64,000 nt of DNA from Fulvivirga ulvae (GCF_021389975.1 NZ_CP089981.1:4675501-4739500); one strand, 5' to 3'; shown: positions 1 through 8,334, numbered from the stretch's first letter. Made by a program: numbers and translations. The notes: generated from the letters alone by a model not told the origin.

Positions 1-584
1 ATAGAGTCAACCCCGAAACTATCTACCTCTATAGCTTGCCCGGGTTCCAATCCATCCAGGGTAATAGCTCCGATACGAACCCTGACCAGCCTTAATGTAG
101 GAAAGCCCACTGCTGCGGTCATTTTACGTACCTGCCTGAACTTTCCCTCGGTTATGGTTATGGACAGCCAACTGGTCGGGCCGTGCCTTTCGTCCCTTAT
201 TTTTTTGGCGCGAGGTGGAAAGTCGGGAGGGAGGTCAAGGCGAAAGGCTTTGCACGGCAAGGTGGTATAGGCGTTGCTTCCCATGCCTATTTCTATCCCG
301 GTTTTTAATTGCTCTATGGCCTCATCTGTTATTTCGCCGTCAAGCTGGGCATAATATTCCTTTTCAATTTCTTTGCTTCGCACCTGCTCGCTTGCCTTAC
401 CATCTGTGGTCACCAACAGCAGTCCCTCCGAACTTTCATCCAGCCGGCCGATAGCCATGGCACCCTCGGGGAAGTTATAAAGGTCTCCGAGCATTTTCTT
501 GTTCCTCTGCTTGTTTTGATTGCTGACGAACTGCGACAAATAACCAAAGGGTTTGTACAGGATGAAGTGGTGGTGTTTGATCAT
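1..584 (-). CDS. rluE: RluE-like 23S rRNA pseudouridine synthase (3' end outside window)
   Basis: Isomerises a uridine in rRNA to pseudouridine; RluE in E. coli acts on 23S rRNA. The reading frame is open from an ATG at 584-582 to the window edge, 194 codons, so the C-terminus is missing. It starts with a KPFG motif (residues 11-14) and carries GRLDESSEG (about 46-54), with the catalytic Asp in GRLD. A later stretch, RDERHGPTSWL then TEGKFRQVRKM and GFPTLRLVR, matches the RluE pattern closely. There is no N-terminal S4 domain, which fits RluE rather than RsuA or RluB. It lies 50 bp downstream of a small membrane-protein gene on the same strand. Family assignment is firm; the exact target uridine is inferred. 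Confidence 0.88.
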   Translation of the reverse strand, partial: MIKHHHFILYKPFGYLSQFVSNQNKQRNKKMLGDLYNFPEGAMAIGRLDESSEGLLLVTTDGKASEQVRSKEIEKEYYAQLDGEITDEAIEQLKTGIEIGMGSNAYTTLPCKAFRLDLPPDFPPRAKKIRDERHGPTSWLSITITEGKFRQVRKMTAAVGFPTLRLVRVRIGAITLDGLEPGQAIEVDSFGVDS

Positions 585-634
585 AAGGTTGTGCACGGAG
601 AAGCACGTGCGTATTACTGCTATATATCAGTGGC

Positions 635-1072
635 TTACGTTTCAGGAATAGTTTGGTCTTTTCTATGATTTTCAGCCATCTCAATAGCTGTTTTAAGAAG
701 TCCGATAAGGCCAATTCCAAAGACCACAACCCCGGAGGAAATTTCCTGAAGGTGCTTATTGTTTGTAAATAGCAAAGAGTATAAACCGAAGGCGATTACA
801 ATTATAATGAGTGAAAACAAATAGATCAGGAATACTCTGGAGTATTTTGGATTTTCCCATATTTTTTTTGAAAGCTTGTTTTGCACCTTTTTCGTATCCT
901 GTAGTGTTGATAAGCTGATGCCTAATCCCATAAATATCAGCACTTTATTAAAGTCATCCCAAATCGTGTTTAAGTCAGATATAAGAGGCTTATAGGCATA
1001 GAAAAGTGCTATAATAATGAAGGGGTACTGGAGATAGCTGAGGTAGTGGAAAATGCTTTTTGCTGCTTTCAT
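635..1072 (-). CDS. Small multi-pass membrane protein of unknown function
   Basis: 145 residues and not recognised as a named family. Hydrophobic stretches near residues 15-30, 44-57, 79-104 and 113-128 suggest three or four membrane helices, with a basic, lysine-rich loop between the second and third (about 60-78) and a polar C-terminal tail. The gene is AT-rich compared with its neighbours. It lies 71 bp downstream of the CapA-like gene and 50 bp upstream of the RluE-like gene, all on minus, so co-transcription is possible. A real gene is likely because the whole frame reads as a coherent membrane protein and no competing frame does. Confidence 0.65.
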   Translation of the reverse strand: MKAAKSIFHYLSYLQYPFIIIALFYAYKPLISDLNTIWDDFNKVLIFMGLGISLSTLQDTKKVQNKLSKKIWENPKYSRVFLIYLFSLIIIVIAFGLYSLLFTNNKHLQEISSGVVVFGIGLIGLLKTAIEMAENHRKDQTIPET

Positions 1073-1143
1073 GGTATTGAAGTGTAATGTAATGTATTCT
1101 CAAGATAAATACTGGGTTTTTGTGATACAAGTTAAGGGGCTCC

Positions 1144-2109
1144 TCAAAGTCCGTTATAATTTGTTCCTTGCATTGAAACTGAGCGTTTAAACCATTCCTC
1201 CCGCTCATCCTCATCCATCAGTACAGGTTTACTATTATCCGCTTTGTAAGGTATTACCTGCACTTCCTGGTTGTCTTTTTCAAAAGTTAGCTTTACCAGT
1301 ATCCCTTCATGGGTTTTGGGGTTGGGGTTGTCAAATATGAGGTTGCCGATGCTGTAAAACACGGGTTTGCCTTCTATATATTCAAAGCTTTGGATTACAT
1401 GTGGGTGGTGGCCTATAATGGCGTCAGTACCTGCGTGGATCAGTTTTTTTGCATCTTCGCGCTGTATGGAGGTAGGGGTTTGGTGGTACTCGGCACCCCA
1501 ATGGAGGGTAACGACTACAAGCCTTTGAGGAAATTGCTTTTTGTATTCCCGGATGTTTTTTGACAGGTCGGAAATAGTAGCCTGGCACATACCGGGGGAG
1601 TCTTCCAGATACATCCAGGCTTCCAGCCCGAGGGTGACACTGGCGAAAATGGCAACTTCTATATCACCTTTTTGCAACAAAACCGGTTCGCAGGCTTTTT
1701 TTTGGCTTAGGCCATAGCCTACCGGCACCAGATCTGCGGTATTTAAATTTTCAGCGGTCATTACCAACGCTTCACGGCCGTGGTCATAGCTGTGGTTGTT
1801 GGCCATGATGCAGTGGGTGATGCCGGCGTCACGGAGGTCGGATAGCCATTCAGGTTCAGCTCTGAACACATACTCTTTTGTTAAAGGAGTGTGTTGGTCA
1901 GTTACAGGGCATTCCAGGTTAACGACGGTATAATCAGCCTGATCAAATACCTCGCTGATATCTTCTGTCAGGTATTCCAGTCCTCTGGTATTGATCCTGG
2001 CCCTGATTCCTCTGTCAAGCATTACATCTCCGCCAAATACTATCTCCATGCGATCTGGAGCAGAGCAGGAGGATAGTAAAATGAGCAGTAGGAAGAACTT
2101 GTATGGCAT
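1144..2109 (-). CDS. CapA-family (poly-gamma-glutamate synthesis type) metallophosphatase-like lipoprotein
   Basis: A CapA/PgsA-like protein (PGA_cap family, calcineurin-like fold). Residues 1-15 form a lipoprotein signal with lipobox LSSC (Cys15). Metal-site-type motifs follow in order: GGDVMLDRG (26-34), NLECP (64-68), NNHSYDHG (104-111), LHWGAEY (about 204) and GHHPHVIQ (about 236), then YSIGN. The start is the ATG at 2109, which overlaps the upstream TGA by one base (TGATG) and gives 321 residues; an in-frame TTG six bases earlier is less likely. This coupling ties it to the DUF3160 lipoprotein gene. No other capsule or polyglutamate genes are nearby, so a capsule role is not supported by context; it may be a periplasmic or outer-membrane hydrolase. 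Confidence 0.87.
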   Translation of the reverse strand: MPYKFFLLLILLSSCSAPDRMEIVFGGDVMLDRGIRARINTRGLEYLTEDISEVFDQADYTVVNLECPVTDQHTPLTKEYVFRAEPEWLSDLRDAGITHCIMANNHSYDHGREALVMTAENLNTADLVPVGYGLSQKKACEPVLLQKGDIEVAIFASVTLGLEAWMYLEDSPGMCQATISDLSKNIREYKKQFPQRLVVVTLHWGAEYHQTPTSIQREDAKKLIHAGTDAIIGHHPHVIQSFEYIEGKPVFYSIGNLIFDNPNPKTHEGILVKLTFEKDNQEVQVIPYKADNSKPVLMDEDEREEWFKRSVSMQGTNYNGL

Positions 2110-4613
2110 CAGCAACCTGAACTATAAAGATACTCCTGGATTTCAGGTTTTATCGTTTTGTTAAGGTCAAGGATCACCTCATCCATCCATGGAGGTAACG
2201 GGTAACGCTTTCCTTTCTGCAGCATTTGTTGCCATTGCTCGTCCGTGAGCCTTTGGTTCAGTGGTTGCGGGAATTCGTAATAGCTGAAAGTGGCACCTTT
2301 GGTAATGTACAGATAGCCTTCAATTTCCACGAGCACATAGATGTCATTGGCGTAGCCTACACCTACATGCAATATCCCTGCTTTTTCGCCCTGATTATTG
2401 GTGTAAATATCGGCAACTACCGATATTTCCTTGTCGGGGCCGGATACTTCATCCCAGGTGTAAACACCGATGATGGAGCGGGTAATATAGTCCACTGAGC
2501 TGCCGATCAGCTCTATGGTACGGTATTCCTGTTCGCTAAGTGTTTCTCCTTTTAACTGCTTTTGGCTTATGGTAAGCAGGAACTTGCATAAATCACGCAA
2601 TTCATTCTGCTTCGATTGCAGGCCATTGTCCAGTAGATCATGCTCTTTCAGAAGGTTTTCAGTCAGATCAAGTAATTCAAGGGCAGACTTCCAGTATTTG
2701 ACATTAGGCTCTACATAACCAAGCACATAAGGTTCCGGAGGAGGTTCGCAATCACTACCGCCACCACACTCAACGGCAAATGGCTGCTCGGCATAGAGTA
2801 TGGCATCGTGCTTCAGCTCTGCCCAGGATGCCAGCGCAGTATTCAGGTTCTTTTTGTTCCAGGCGGGCAACTGCATGAAATATGGGTACTTGTCATCCGG
2901 CTTAAGGAGCTCAGTTAACCCCTGTATCCATTTGGCATAGACCGTGGCATCCCAGTCTTCATAATTACTGTATTTGCTTTCCATTTTATGAAGAGAGGGG
3001 AGGAACTGGCCCCATTTTTTGCCCTCATCCTGTTCTTCAAGCAAGATATTTTTTGCTGCTTCACTTCCAAAACTGGCCATTACGTCAAGCCCCTGTGGAT
3101 AAGGTCGTTTATCCAGGTCAGTCATTTCCTGGAGTATTTCGTTGTCCAGCACGAATCTGGCCGGCATAAAGTTGATTTTATCGGGACATGTCATTTCAAC
3201 TTTAGGTTTGATGACGTTCTTTTTCGCAGCCAGAATCTCAAGGTCTTTGAGTATGGATGAAAGGCTCTCAGGTTCTAATAGTTCATCTATGTTCTGGTAT
3301 TTTCCGTCAATGATACGGCAGATGTCCAATATTGAAAGGTTGTCCGGCTGGCCTATAAGGAATGAGGTGGGTTCCAGTATGGAAGCGTATAAACTCCGCA
3401 ATGATTTGCCTGTTTTGTTTTGGCCCTGGTTCAGTACAGAGGCAGCTATCACTGCTCTTTTAAGATCAGTATTATCTTTCAGACAATAAGCCGCCGTTTG
3501 CAACCACTGCATGGCCTTGAAATATTTCTTGAGGTCATCAGTGCGGGTATAGTGCCCTCTGGGTTTGAATAGATCATAGGGGAATTCAAACTCTTTATAT
3601 CCCGGCAATAAACTTGAAGGGGAGGAGGATGCAGTCTTAATATTGTTCAGCTCGGTGGATACTGCTTCACTGTATTTTTGAGGTACGGCAGGCTTTTTAT
3701 CTTCTAAAACTGCCAGCGGAATGGCGTAGAATGCAGCATTATATTCCAGGGCTGATTTTGCCTCGGAAGATGAGCTTTGGGCCAATCGGTCAGTTTCCTG
3801 CAGGTAGCCTGAGAGCAATTCTTTAAGGACAGGTATGAACTTATTTTCCTCCAGTCCGCGCAGCATAAATGAAAAGTGCATGTGGAACAATTGCAGGTAA
3901 AGGTCAGTGGTTACAAAGTTCTGCGTCTGGCTGTAGTCATTTTGTTCGTACAGGTGAAATAGCTGTACATTATTGTTGGGTATTATAGCATACCCACGCT
4001 CCCTCATTGCGGTGATCAGCTTGTCAGGAAGCTGTCCGTACTGCCAGCGGTTAATGATATTGTTTACGTTAGGATATTTAAGTCCGTTTTTTTCTATATA
4101 ATTTTCCTGCTTCCATTGATCTTCCAGGTTTTTGACCTTTTCCATAAAAGCAATTTCTTCCGGAGTATATTCGATAGGAGGGGCCGGTTGCAGGCCGCTA
4201 TATTTGCAGTTCCCATACCATCGAGCATGCATAAGATTTACATACCAGCCTTTGGAAAGGAAGTATCCCCTCAAATCGGCTTTCATAAAAAGGTATCCGT
4301 AACGTGCGGGAATGGTATTTCTGATTATACGGAGCTCTTCCAGTGTTTTGCCAGAAAGGTCCTGCCCCAGATCAAAGGGAGGCAGTTGGGCTCTTTGCTC
4401 TTCATACGTAAGTGTATCAAATTCAGGTAAAAATTCGTCTATGTAATATTCTTCAGTTTCTTCACTTTCATCACTGCTCTCAACGGCGGCCTGTTCTTTA
4501 TCTTGCTCTCCTGTTGTATCCTGCTCCTTATTTTCTTCTTGCCGGGAACATGAAAAAACAAAGAATAAACAACATATTATTATTGATTTGAATCGAAATA
4601 TATTGAGCGTCAT
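2109..4613 (-). CDS. DUF3160 family lipoprotein
   Basis: 834 residues of the DUF3160 family, whose function is not known to me. The N-terminus is a lipoprotein signal (Cys22 after FVFS) followed by a long acidic, Glu/Gln/Asp-rich linker to about residue 60, as expected for an exposed tether. Family signatures are visible: NNNVQLFHLYEQND (about 217-230), VTTDLYLQLFHMHF soon after, and in the C-terminal half YEDWDATVYAKW and ASWAELKHDAILYAEQ. A GGGSDCEPPPEPYV segment near residue 620 is also typical. Its stop overlaps the CapA-like start, so the two are probably made together. It is preceded by an FG-GAP-like lipoprotein gene 39 bp upstream. All three encoded proteins have lipoprotein signals, pointing to one envelope process. 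Confidence 0.85.
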   Translation of the reverse strand: MTLNIFRFKSIIICCLFFVFSCSRQEENKEQDTTGEQDKEQAAVESSDESEETEEYYIDEFLPEFDTLTYEEQRAQLPPFDLGQDLSGKTLEELRIIRNTIPARYGYLFMKADLRGYFLSKGWYVNLMHARWYGNCKYSGLQPAPPIEYTPEEIAFMEKVKNLEDQWKQENYIEKNGLKYPNVNNIINRWQYGQLPDKLITAMRERGYAIIPNNNVQLFHLYEQNDYSQTQNFVTTDLYLQLFHMHFSFMLRGLEENKFIPVLKELLSGYLQETDRLAQSSSSEAKSALEYNAAFYAIPLAVLEDKKPAVPQKYSEAVSTELNNIKTASSSPSSLLPGYKEFEFPYDLFKPRGHYTRTDDLKKYFKAMQWLQTAAYCLKDNTDLKRAVIAASVLNQGQNKTGKSLRSLYASILEPTSFLIGQPDNLSILDICRIIDGKYQNIDELLEPESLSSILKDLEILAAKKNVIKPKVEMTCPDKINFMPARFVLDNEILQEMTDLDKRPYPQGLDVMASFGSEAAKNILLEEQDEGKKWGQFLPSLHKMESKYSNYEDWDATVYAKWIQGLTELLKPDDKYPYFMQLPAWNKKNLNTALASWAELKHDAILYAEQPFAVECGGGSDCEPPPEPYVLGYVEPNVKYWKSALELLDLTENLLKEHDLLDNGLQSKQNELRDLCKFLLTISQKQLKGETLSEQEYRTIELIGSSVDYITRSIIGVYTWDEVSGPDKEISVVADIYTNNQGEKAGILHVGVGYANDIYVLVEIEGYLYITKGATFSYYEFPQPLNQRLTDEQWQQMLQKGKRYPLPPWMDEVILDLNKTIKPEIQEYLYSSGC

Positions 4614-4652
4614 ATACTGTAAGTAAGTTTGAGGCTCAATTTAAGACAATCT

Positions 4653-5201
4653 TTAATGAAGGTGAAATTTTTTAGCTTCTTCCAATGATATTTTACGCCT
4701 GATATATTTTCTCAAGGCAAGGCCGAACCCATACCATTCATATTCAGCAATGAGGTATTGACCATCGGGCTCTTTTTCTATTGCTCTGATGAGAGCTCCT
4801 CCCTGTTCATTTTTGAGGATCCCAAACTCCACCAGAGGGTGACTTAGGGATGACCCTAACCAGAGTGGTATGATGCTCTTGTTGCGCACCTGGAACAGAA
4901 AAAGGCGCTTTCGTACCAAGGTGTCATACCTTGTACGCTTAATTACTCCCACAGCCAGGTCTTCGGTGCCATCGTTGTTAATATCGCCATGTTGAAAGGC
5001 AAATACAGGGTAACGCAGTGGCCATGTGCTTACAACAGAATCATTAGACATACTTACCAGCTCATTATAGTCATTGTGTTTGTGCAGTGTTACCTGAACA
5101 ATGCCATCTTCGGTTGATATAGAGTATTTATCAGGTTGTTCGTTGCTGCAGGATGAAACGGATAGTATAAAAACAAAGCTCAGAAGTATATAGCATTTCA
5201 T
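4653..5201 (-). CDS. Small lipoprotein with an FG-GAP/EF-hand-like calcium loop
   Basis: 182 residues. The ATG at 5201 is chosen because it gives a clean lipoprotein signal (Cys18 in VSSC) and because a perfect -7 element lies just upstream; the frame stays open for 31 more codons but that extension would bury the signal. The central HGDINNDGTEDLAV (71-84) matches the Asp-rich metal-binding loop of FG-GAP/VCBS repeats, here a single copy rather than a propeller. The rest is beta-rich and not recognised. It lies between the DUF2071 gene and the DUF3160 gene on the same strand. Confidence 0.7.
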   Translation of the reverse strand: MKCYILLSFVFILSVSSCSNEQPDKYSISTEDGIVQVTLHKHNDYNELVSMSNDSVVSTWPLRYPVFAFQHGDINNDGTEDLAVGVIKRTRYDTLVRKRLFLFQVRNKSIIPLWLGSSLSHPLVEFGILKNEQGGALIRAIEKEPDGQYLIAEYEWYGFGLALRKYIRRKISLEEAKKFHLH

Positions 5202-5207
5202 GGCTGA

Positions 5208-5215
5208 CAAATATA
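5208..5215 (-). promoter_or_regulatory. Candidate -7 element (TATATTTG) just upstream of the FG-GAP-like lipoprotein
   Basis: On minus the sequence reads TATATTTG, a perfect match to the Bacteroidota -7 consensus TANNTTTG, with only six bases between it and the ATG. No good TTTG -33 box lies at the expected 17-23 bp distance (the nearest is CTTG about 25 bp away). If used, the transcript would have almost no leader. Confidence 0.4.
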
Positions 5216-5262
5216 ACCGAATGAACTGTATATGATAGCACAAGTGAAGATACCATAAAGCT

Positions 5263-5976
5263 TTAAAATTCAACTTTTCTCTTCTTCTCAACACTTATTT
5301 CGGAGCCCTCTGCAAGCATCACCGATTTTGGTGTTGCCCGGGATAGTTCTACAAACTCTTCACCATATATCGTTCTGAAGTCCACGTTGATCTCGTATTC
5401 ATTGACTTTGTAAGCATTCCACCGTGGATGCCGTACTTCGTATTCCATGGTACTATGATTGTTTACCTTAGTGTAGCCCCAATAATGCTCTGTAATAAAT
5501 TCTTCTTCCGAACCTGCTGCAATTTCATGCGGCAGCAGGTCCGCTTTGATCATCAAAGAATTGACTTTATTCTGATATTCCCAGGCGTACCATACCGATC
5601 GGTATTTTTTAAGCTCCTGCCACTCATGCGACATACGCATGGTTTGATAGTGCTCTTTATAAATGGTATTAGCCACGACAGTAATGGCATGCTTTGGCAC
5701 TATTTCTTTGATAAAGACTACTCCTCGTCTCCATTCACCTTTCTGCTTGTGGCGAACATAAAACCGGAGGTTGACTTCTTCAAAGTTTCGGTGAAATGGG
5801 ATAGGGAGGCCGAGCAGACGCGTATTGACAAACATGAAACCTACTAGGCTGACGTAGCAGGTATTATTCCATAAGTCAATTTCCGTGCCTTGGGGAACGT
5901 ATCGTTTAAGTATGCCGGGATCTGTTTCATAGTTGGCAAGTGCCAGCTTTCCCCATTCTGCTTTCAGGAAACTCAT
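5263..5976 (-). CDS. DUF2071 (YqjF-like) family protein
   Basis: 237 residues. The DUF2071/YqjF family shares the acetoacetate decarboxylase-like fold; its cellular role is unknown to me. Typical features are the start FLKAEWGKLALANYETDP, with PGILKRYVPQGTEIDLW (about 20-36), then YVSLVGFMF and NLRFYVRHK (about 68-76), and the later VWYAWEY. No signal peptide, so cytoplasmic. It is the first gene of a run of four on minus (this gene, FG-GAP-like lipoprotein, DUF3160, CapA-like). The gap to the next chosen start is 61 bp, and that gene appears to have its own promoter. Confidence 0.82.
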   Translation of the reverse strand: MSFLKAEWGKLALANYETDPGILKRYVPQGTEIDLWNNTCYVSLVGFMFVNTRLLGLPIPFHRNFEEVNLRFYVRHKQKGEWRRGVVFIKEIVPKHAITVVANTIYKEHYQTMRMSHEWQELKKYRSVWYAWEYQNKVNSLMIKADLLPHEIAAGSEEEFITEHYWGYTKVNNHSTMEYEVRHPRWNAYKVNEYEINVDFRTIYGEEFVELSRATPKSVMLAEGSEISVEKKRKVEF

Positions 5977-6070
5977 AATCGATATCGATGATTAAAGAGG
6001 TGGTATATTAGCTTGCGGAGCTAAATTACTAAAATGAATGATAAAATGTCTCGCATGGTAAAGCGCTTGC

Positions 6071-7117
6071 CTAAACCCAGCTTTGTGCCGTGGCATGATC
6101 AAGGGCATCCTTAGAGTCGCTCATGATGAGGAAGGGAATGTCTGTGGAGTTGGCCATTTCCTTCAGAGCCTGCTTCCGATGGTCTGTATGCACATGCCTG
6201 ATGTATATGGCTTTGATGCGGCCAGGGTACTTTTTGTACAGGTCCAGATATATTTCCGGATCTTTTTGTCCACTGTCTCCGATGCAGATAAATGACAGGT
6301 TATTGAAAACCTCAAAGAGGTGCTCAATATGCTCTTTTTTGTACTCGTCCGTATCCTGTTTAAACCATTTTGTGGGGTCAAGCCCGATATTGCGAAGAAA
6401 GAATGGCGCCCGTGGTATGGATTGATGCTCACAGAAGCTTACCAACATATCATACAGGTTATAGGAGCTACCGGAAACGAAAAATAGCGGGTTTTTGCCA
6501 TCGGCTGTCAAATTGCGGTAGAGGTGGTCTACACCATCAAAGGCCACTCTGCTTTTGGCATCTTTCGTGAGCATGATGCGCAGTTTTTTTATGGTATGCA
6601 TGGCATCTGACTTGATGATCGTATCATCTACATCAGAAATGATCCCAAAGCAGTTTTGCTGATTGCAAACCTGTATGGCGCTTTCAGCGATTTCTTCATA
6701 TTTCAGGTCATAAGGCATATCAGTAATCCGTAGTTTCACCTTGTGCCATCCATCTTTCAACTGCTGTCCTTCCAAATCAAAAACCAGCATGAAGTAACCT
6801 TCTTCGTTGCTTTTTGTTTTGGCGGTGAGTCCATAAAGCTCTCCTTCAATTTCCACACCGGGTACTTCATCACTTTCATACCGTTTCCATACTTTGTAAA
6901 TATTGTTCCAGAGAGAACCCTCCACTTCATTATCCTCATGGATCATCCGCTCTTTTTCGAGTATTCTGCCATTGATATAGGCTTTGGTGCTATTGGCATA
7001 ACCATGATATGGAAATATAATGACCGGGTCAAACAGGTTAAGTGCTTCTTTGATACGGATCTTAGTCTTATCGACCGCTTTGTCGGCTTTATGGGCCATA
7101 TGTCTGAGTGACTGCAT
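6071..7117 (-). CDS. App1-family (DUF2183) phosphatase
   Basis: 348 residues. The catalytic domain is HAD-like and related to the yeast phosphatidate phosphatase App1. The nucleophile motif DVDDT is at 162-166, followed by FVSGS (the Ser/Thr motif) about 50 residues later and IGDSGQKDPEIY as the acidic C-terminal motif. The N-terminal ~150 residues are a beta-rich accessory domain, usual for bacterial members. No signal peptide is seen. Substrate in bacteria is not established; phosphatidate is inferred from yeast App1. The gene stands alone between the DUF2071 cluster and the repeat-rich gap upstream. Confidence 0.85.
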   Translation of the reverse strand: MQSLRHMAHKADKAVDKTKIRIKEALNLFDPVIIFPYHGYANSTKAYINGRILEKERMIHEDNEVEGSLWNNIYKVWKRYESDEVPGVEIEGELYGLTAKTKSNEEGYFMLVFDLEGQQLKDGWHKVKLRITDMPYDLKYEEIAESAIQVCNQQNCFGIISDVDDTIIKSDAMHTIKKLRIMLTKDAKSRVAFDGVDHLYRNLTADGKNPLFFVSGSSYNLYDMLVSFCEHQSIPRAPFFLRNIGLDPTKWFKQDTDEYKKEHIEHLFEVFNNLSFICIGDSGQKDPEIYLDLYKKYPGRIKAIYIRHVHTDHRKQALKEMANSTDIPFLIMSDSKDALDHATAQSWV

Positions 7118-7183
7118 ATAAAATTAACAGTGCAGTGGATAACATGTTTTGCAGTGGATGGTGGAATGGCTTCTGTTTTCATT

Positions 7184-7288
7184 CACACCTGGGGGACTGT
7201 CCCCCGACAGCCGCCTTGTAAACCCATAAATTGGTTGCAAATAAAAGAGATGTATAGAGGATGATCTGTCAGGGGACAGACCACGGAG
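7184..7288. repeat. REP-like element, copy 1 (hairpin at both ends)
   Basis: Left end CTGTCCCCCGACAGCC folds as a 5-bp hairpin (CTGTC/GACAG); right end TCTGTCAGGGGACAGA folds as a 6-bp hairpin. The ends match those of the element at 7682-7800 in the same orientation, including the flanks CACACC on the left and ACC-CGGAG on the right, while the middle (about 60 bp) differs. That is the layout of a small dispersed, non-coding element. Confidence 0.6.
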
Positions 7289-7335
7289 GAGAGGAGAAAG
7301 GCCATAGAGATGTGTCGATACTGTACAAGTACAAC

Positions 7336-7425
7336 TTCAGCCCTGAGAGGGCGCTATCTATCAGCAAAAGGTGTAGCCTTTGTAACTAGCCAAATAAGAA
7401 GCAAACCCCGAAGGGGCGGAATTTC
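7336..7425. repeat. Dispersed-repeat-like segment with GCCCTGAGAGGGC and CCCCGAAGGGG hairpins
   Basis: Two compact hairpins, GCCCTGAGAGGGC at 7340-7352 and CCCCGAAGGGG at 7406-7416, are separated by about 50 bp and followed by CGGAATTTC. From memory, intergenic repeats of this kind (CCCTGAAAGGGCG paired with CCCCGAAGGGGCG) occur in many Bacteroidota genomes; I could not check this. Only one copy is in the window. Confidence 0.5.
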
Positions 7426-7681
7426 TTCACTTTTGCAATATTACTTCCAGTAGAGTCTCTCGCAGAGGACTCTACGGTATTCGAAGCTACAATCTTTAAT
7501 TATGGCAGGAGACCATTGCCGGTAGAAGGCGATGCTCAGAAAGGTAGCAACCTCTGCTTTAAGGCTATTACCCTCAGCCGGCGTTACTGAACAGTTCAGC
7601 TTTACCAAATTTTTGCAAGTTTAGTAAAGCCGGTGTTTAGCTCTGCCAGGCTGCCGTTCGTGCTTCCTGTAAGGTGATCAC

Positions 7682-7800
7682 CACACCCGGAGGCTGTCCC
7701 CTGACAGCCACCTCGTAAGTAAATTCATCGCTATGGATATGACTAACTGTTTGGATAAAAGGCATTTTGTAGATGGTCTGTCGGGGGACAGACCGCGGAG
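7682..7800. repeat. REP-like element, copy 2 (hairpin at both ends)
   Basis: Left hairpin GGCTGTC-CCCT-GACAGCC (7692-7709, 7-bp stem) and right hairpin GGTCTGTC-GGGG-GACAGACC (7775-7794, perfect 8-bp stem). The ends align with copy 1 at 7184-7288 in direct orientation, with conserved flanks CACACC and GACC-CGGAG. The right end stops six bases before the FMN reductase stop codon, so it may also act as a transcription terminator. Confidence 0.62.
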
Positions 7801-7806
7801 ACTTTA

Positions 7807-8334
7807 CTACAGCCTGCTTTTAAATACTGCAATCTTATCCTCCAACTCCTTTTTCAGGGTTTCATTAATGATCTGGCCGTTTTCAAAATTTTGTCTGAAA
7901 GATGGCAGAGAGAAGGATTCTATGACTTCCGCTCCGCATTTAGGAAAGAATGGTTTTGCTGCGTTCATCACATTACCGCCGCCATATCCTCCGGGTGAAG
8001 TAGTCATGAGTAGCATTGGCTTTCCTGCAAAAATGTTCATATCAATACGGCTGCACCAGTCAAGCACGTTTTTGAAAGCTACTGTATAGCTCCTGTTATG
8101 TTCTGCCAGAGAGCAAACTATAGCATCGGCATTGCTCATGGCCTCCCGAAAATGCCCGACAGCTTCAGGAAAACCTGTCTTTTCCCTGTCAACCGAAAAC
8201 AAAGGCATCTCATACTCATTCAGATCAAGAAGATTGGTTTCAAAATCAGGAAAGTAAGTCAGAACAAATTTTACAAGCTGCTTATTGATAGAAGTGCTGC
8301 TGTTGCTTCCTGCAAAGGCTACTATTTGCTTCAT
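7807..8334 (-). CDS. NADPH-dependent FMN reductase family protein
   Basis: 175 residues with the flavodoxin-like fold of the NADPH-dependent FMN reductase family (chromate/azo/quinone reductase-like). The FMN phosphate loop is GSNSSTSINKQL (9-20) close to the N-terminus, and a second loop SPGGYGGG lies near 112-119. SLAEHNRSYTVAFKNVLDW (about 75-93) matches the family pattern P/A-E-Y-N-x-S-x-x-x-x-L-K-N-x-L-D-W. Cytoplasmic. It is 107 bp downstream of a GNAT gene across a low-complexity spacer, so joint transcription is uncertain. Physiological substrate is unknown. Confidence 0.87.
   Translation of the reverse strand: MKQIVAFAGSNSSTSINKQLVKFVLTYFPDFETNLLDLNEYEMPLFSVDREKTGFPEAVGHFREAMSNADAIVCSLAEHNRSYTVAFKNVLDWCSRIDMNIFAGKPMLLMTTSPGGYGGGNVMNAAKPFFPKCGAEVIESFSLPSFRQNFENGQIINETLKKELEDKIAVFKSRL

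Larger units (their letters stand above)
7118..7806. other. 689-bp gene-free region rich in palindromic repeats
   Basis: No convincing coding frame is seen. The stretch holds two direct copies of a hairpin-ended element (7184-7288 and 7682-7800), a segment with two short GC-rich hairpins (7336-7425), a stem at 7451-7474 and an inverted pair GCTTTAC/GTAAAGC at 7599-7630. It is upstream of the App1-type gene and downstream of the FMN reductase gene, both on minus, so promoter and terminator functions may also lie here, but no TANNTTTG element was found next to the App1 start. Confidence 0.7.

Noticed and set aside
2107..2115. TTG at 2115 as start of the CapA-like gene
   Set aside because: The ATG at 2109 makes a TGATG overlap with the upstream stop and a cleaner lipoprotein signal.
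5202..5294. Longer N-terminus for the FG-GAP-like lipoprotein
   Set aside because: It would bury the lipobox signal, overlap the DUF2071 gene and lie upstream of a good -7 element.
7184..7800. CRISPR array or 610-bp MITE with terminal inverted repeats
   Set aside because: Only two units with unlike spacing exist, and the copies match better in direct than inverted orientation, so neither model fits.
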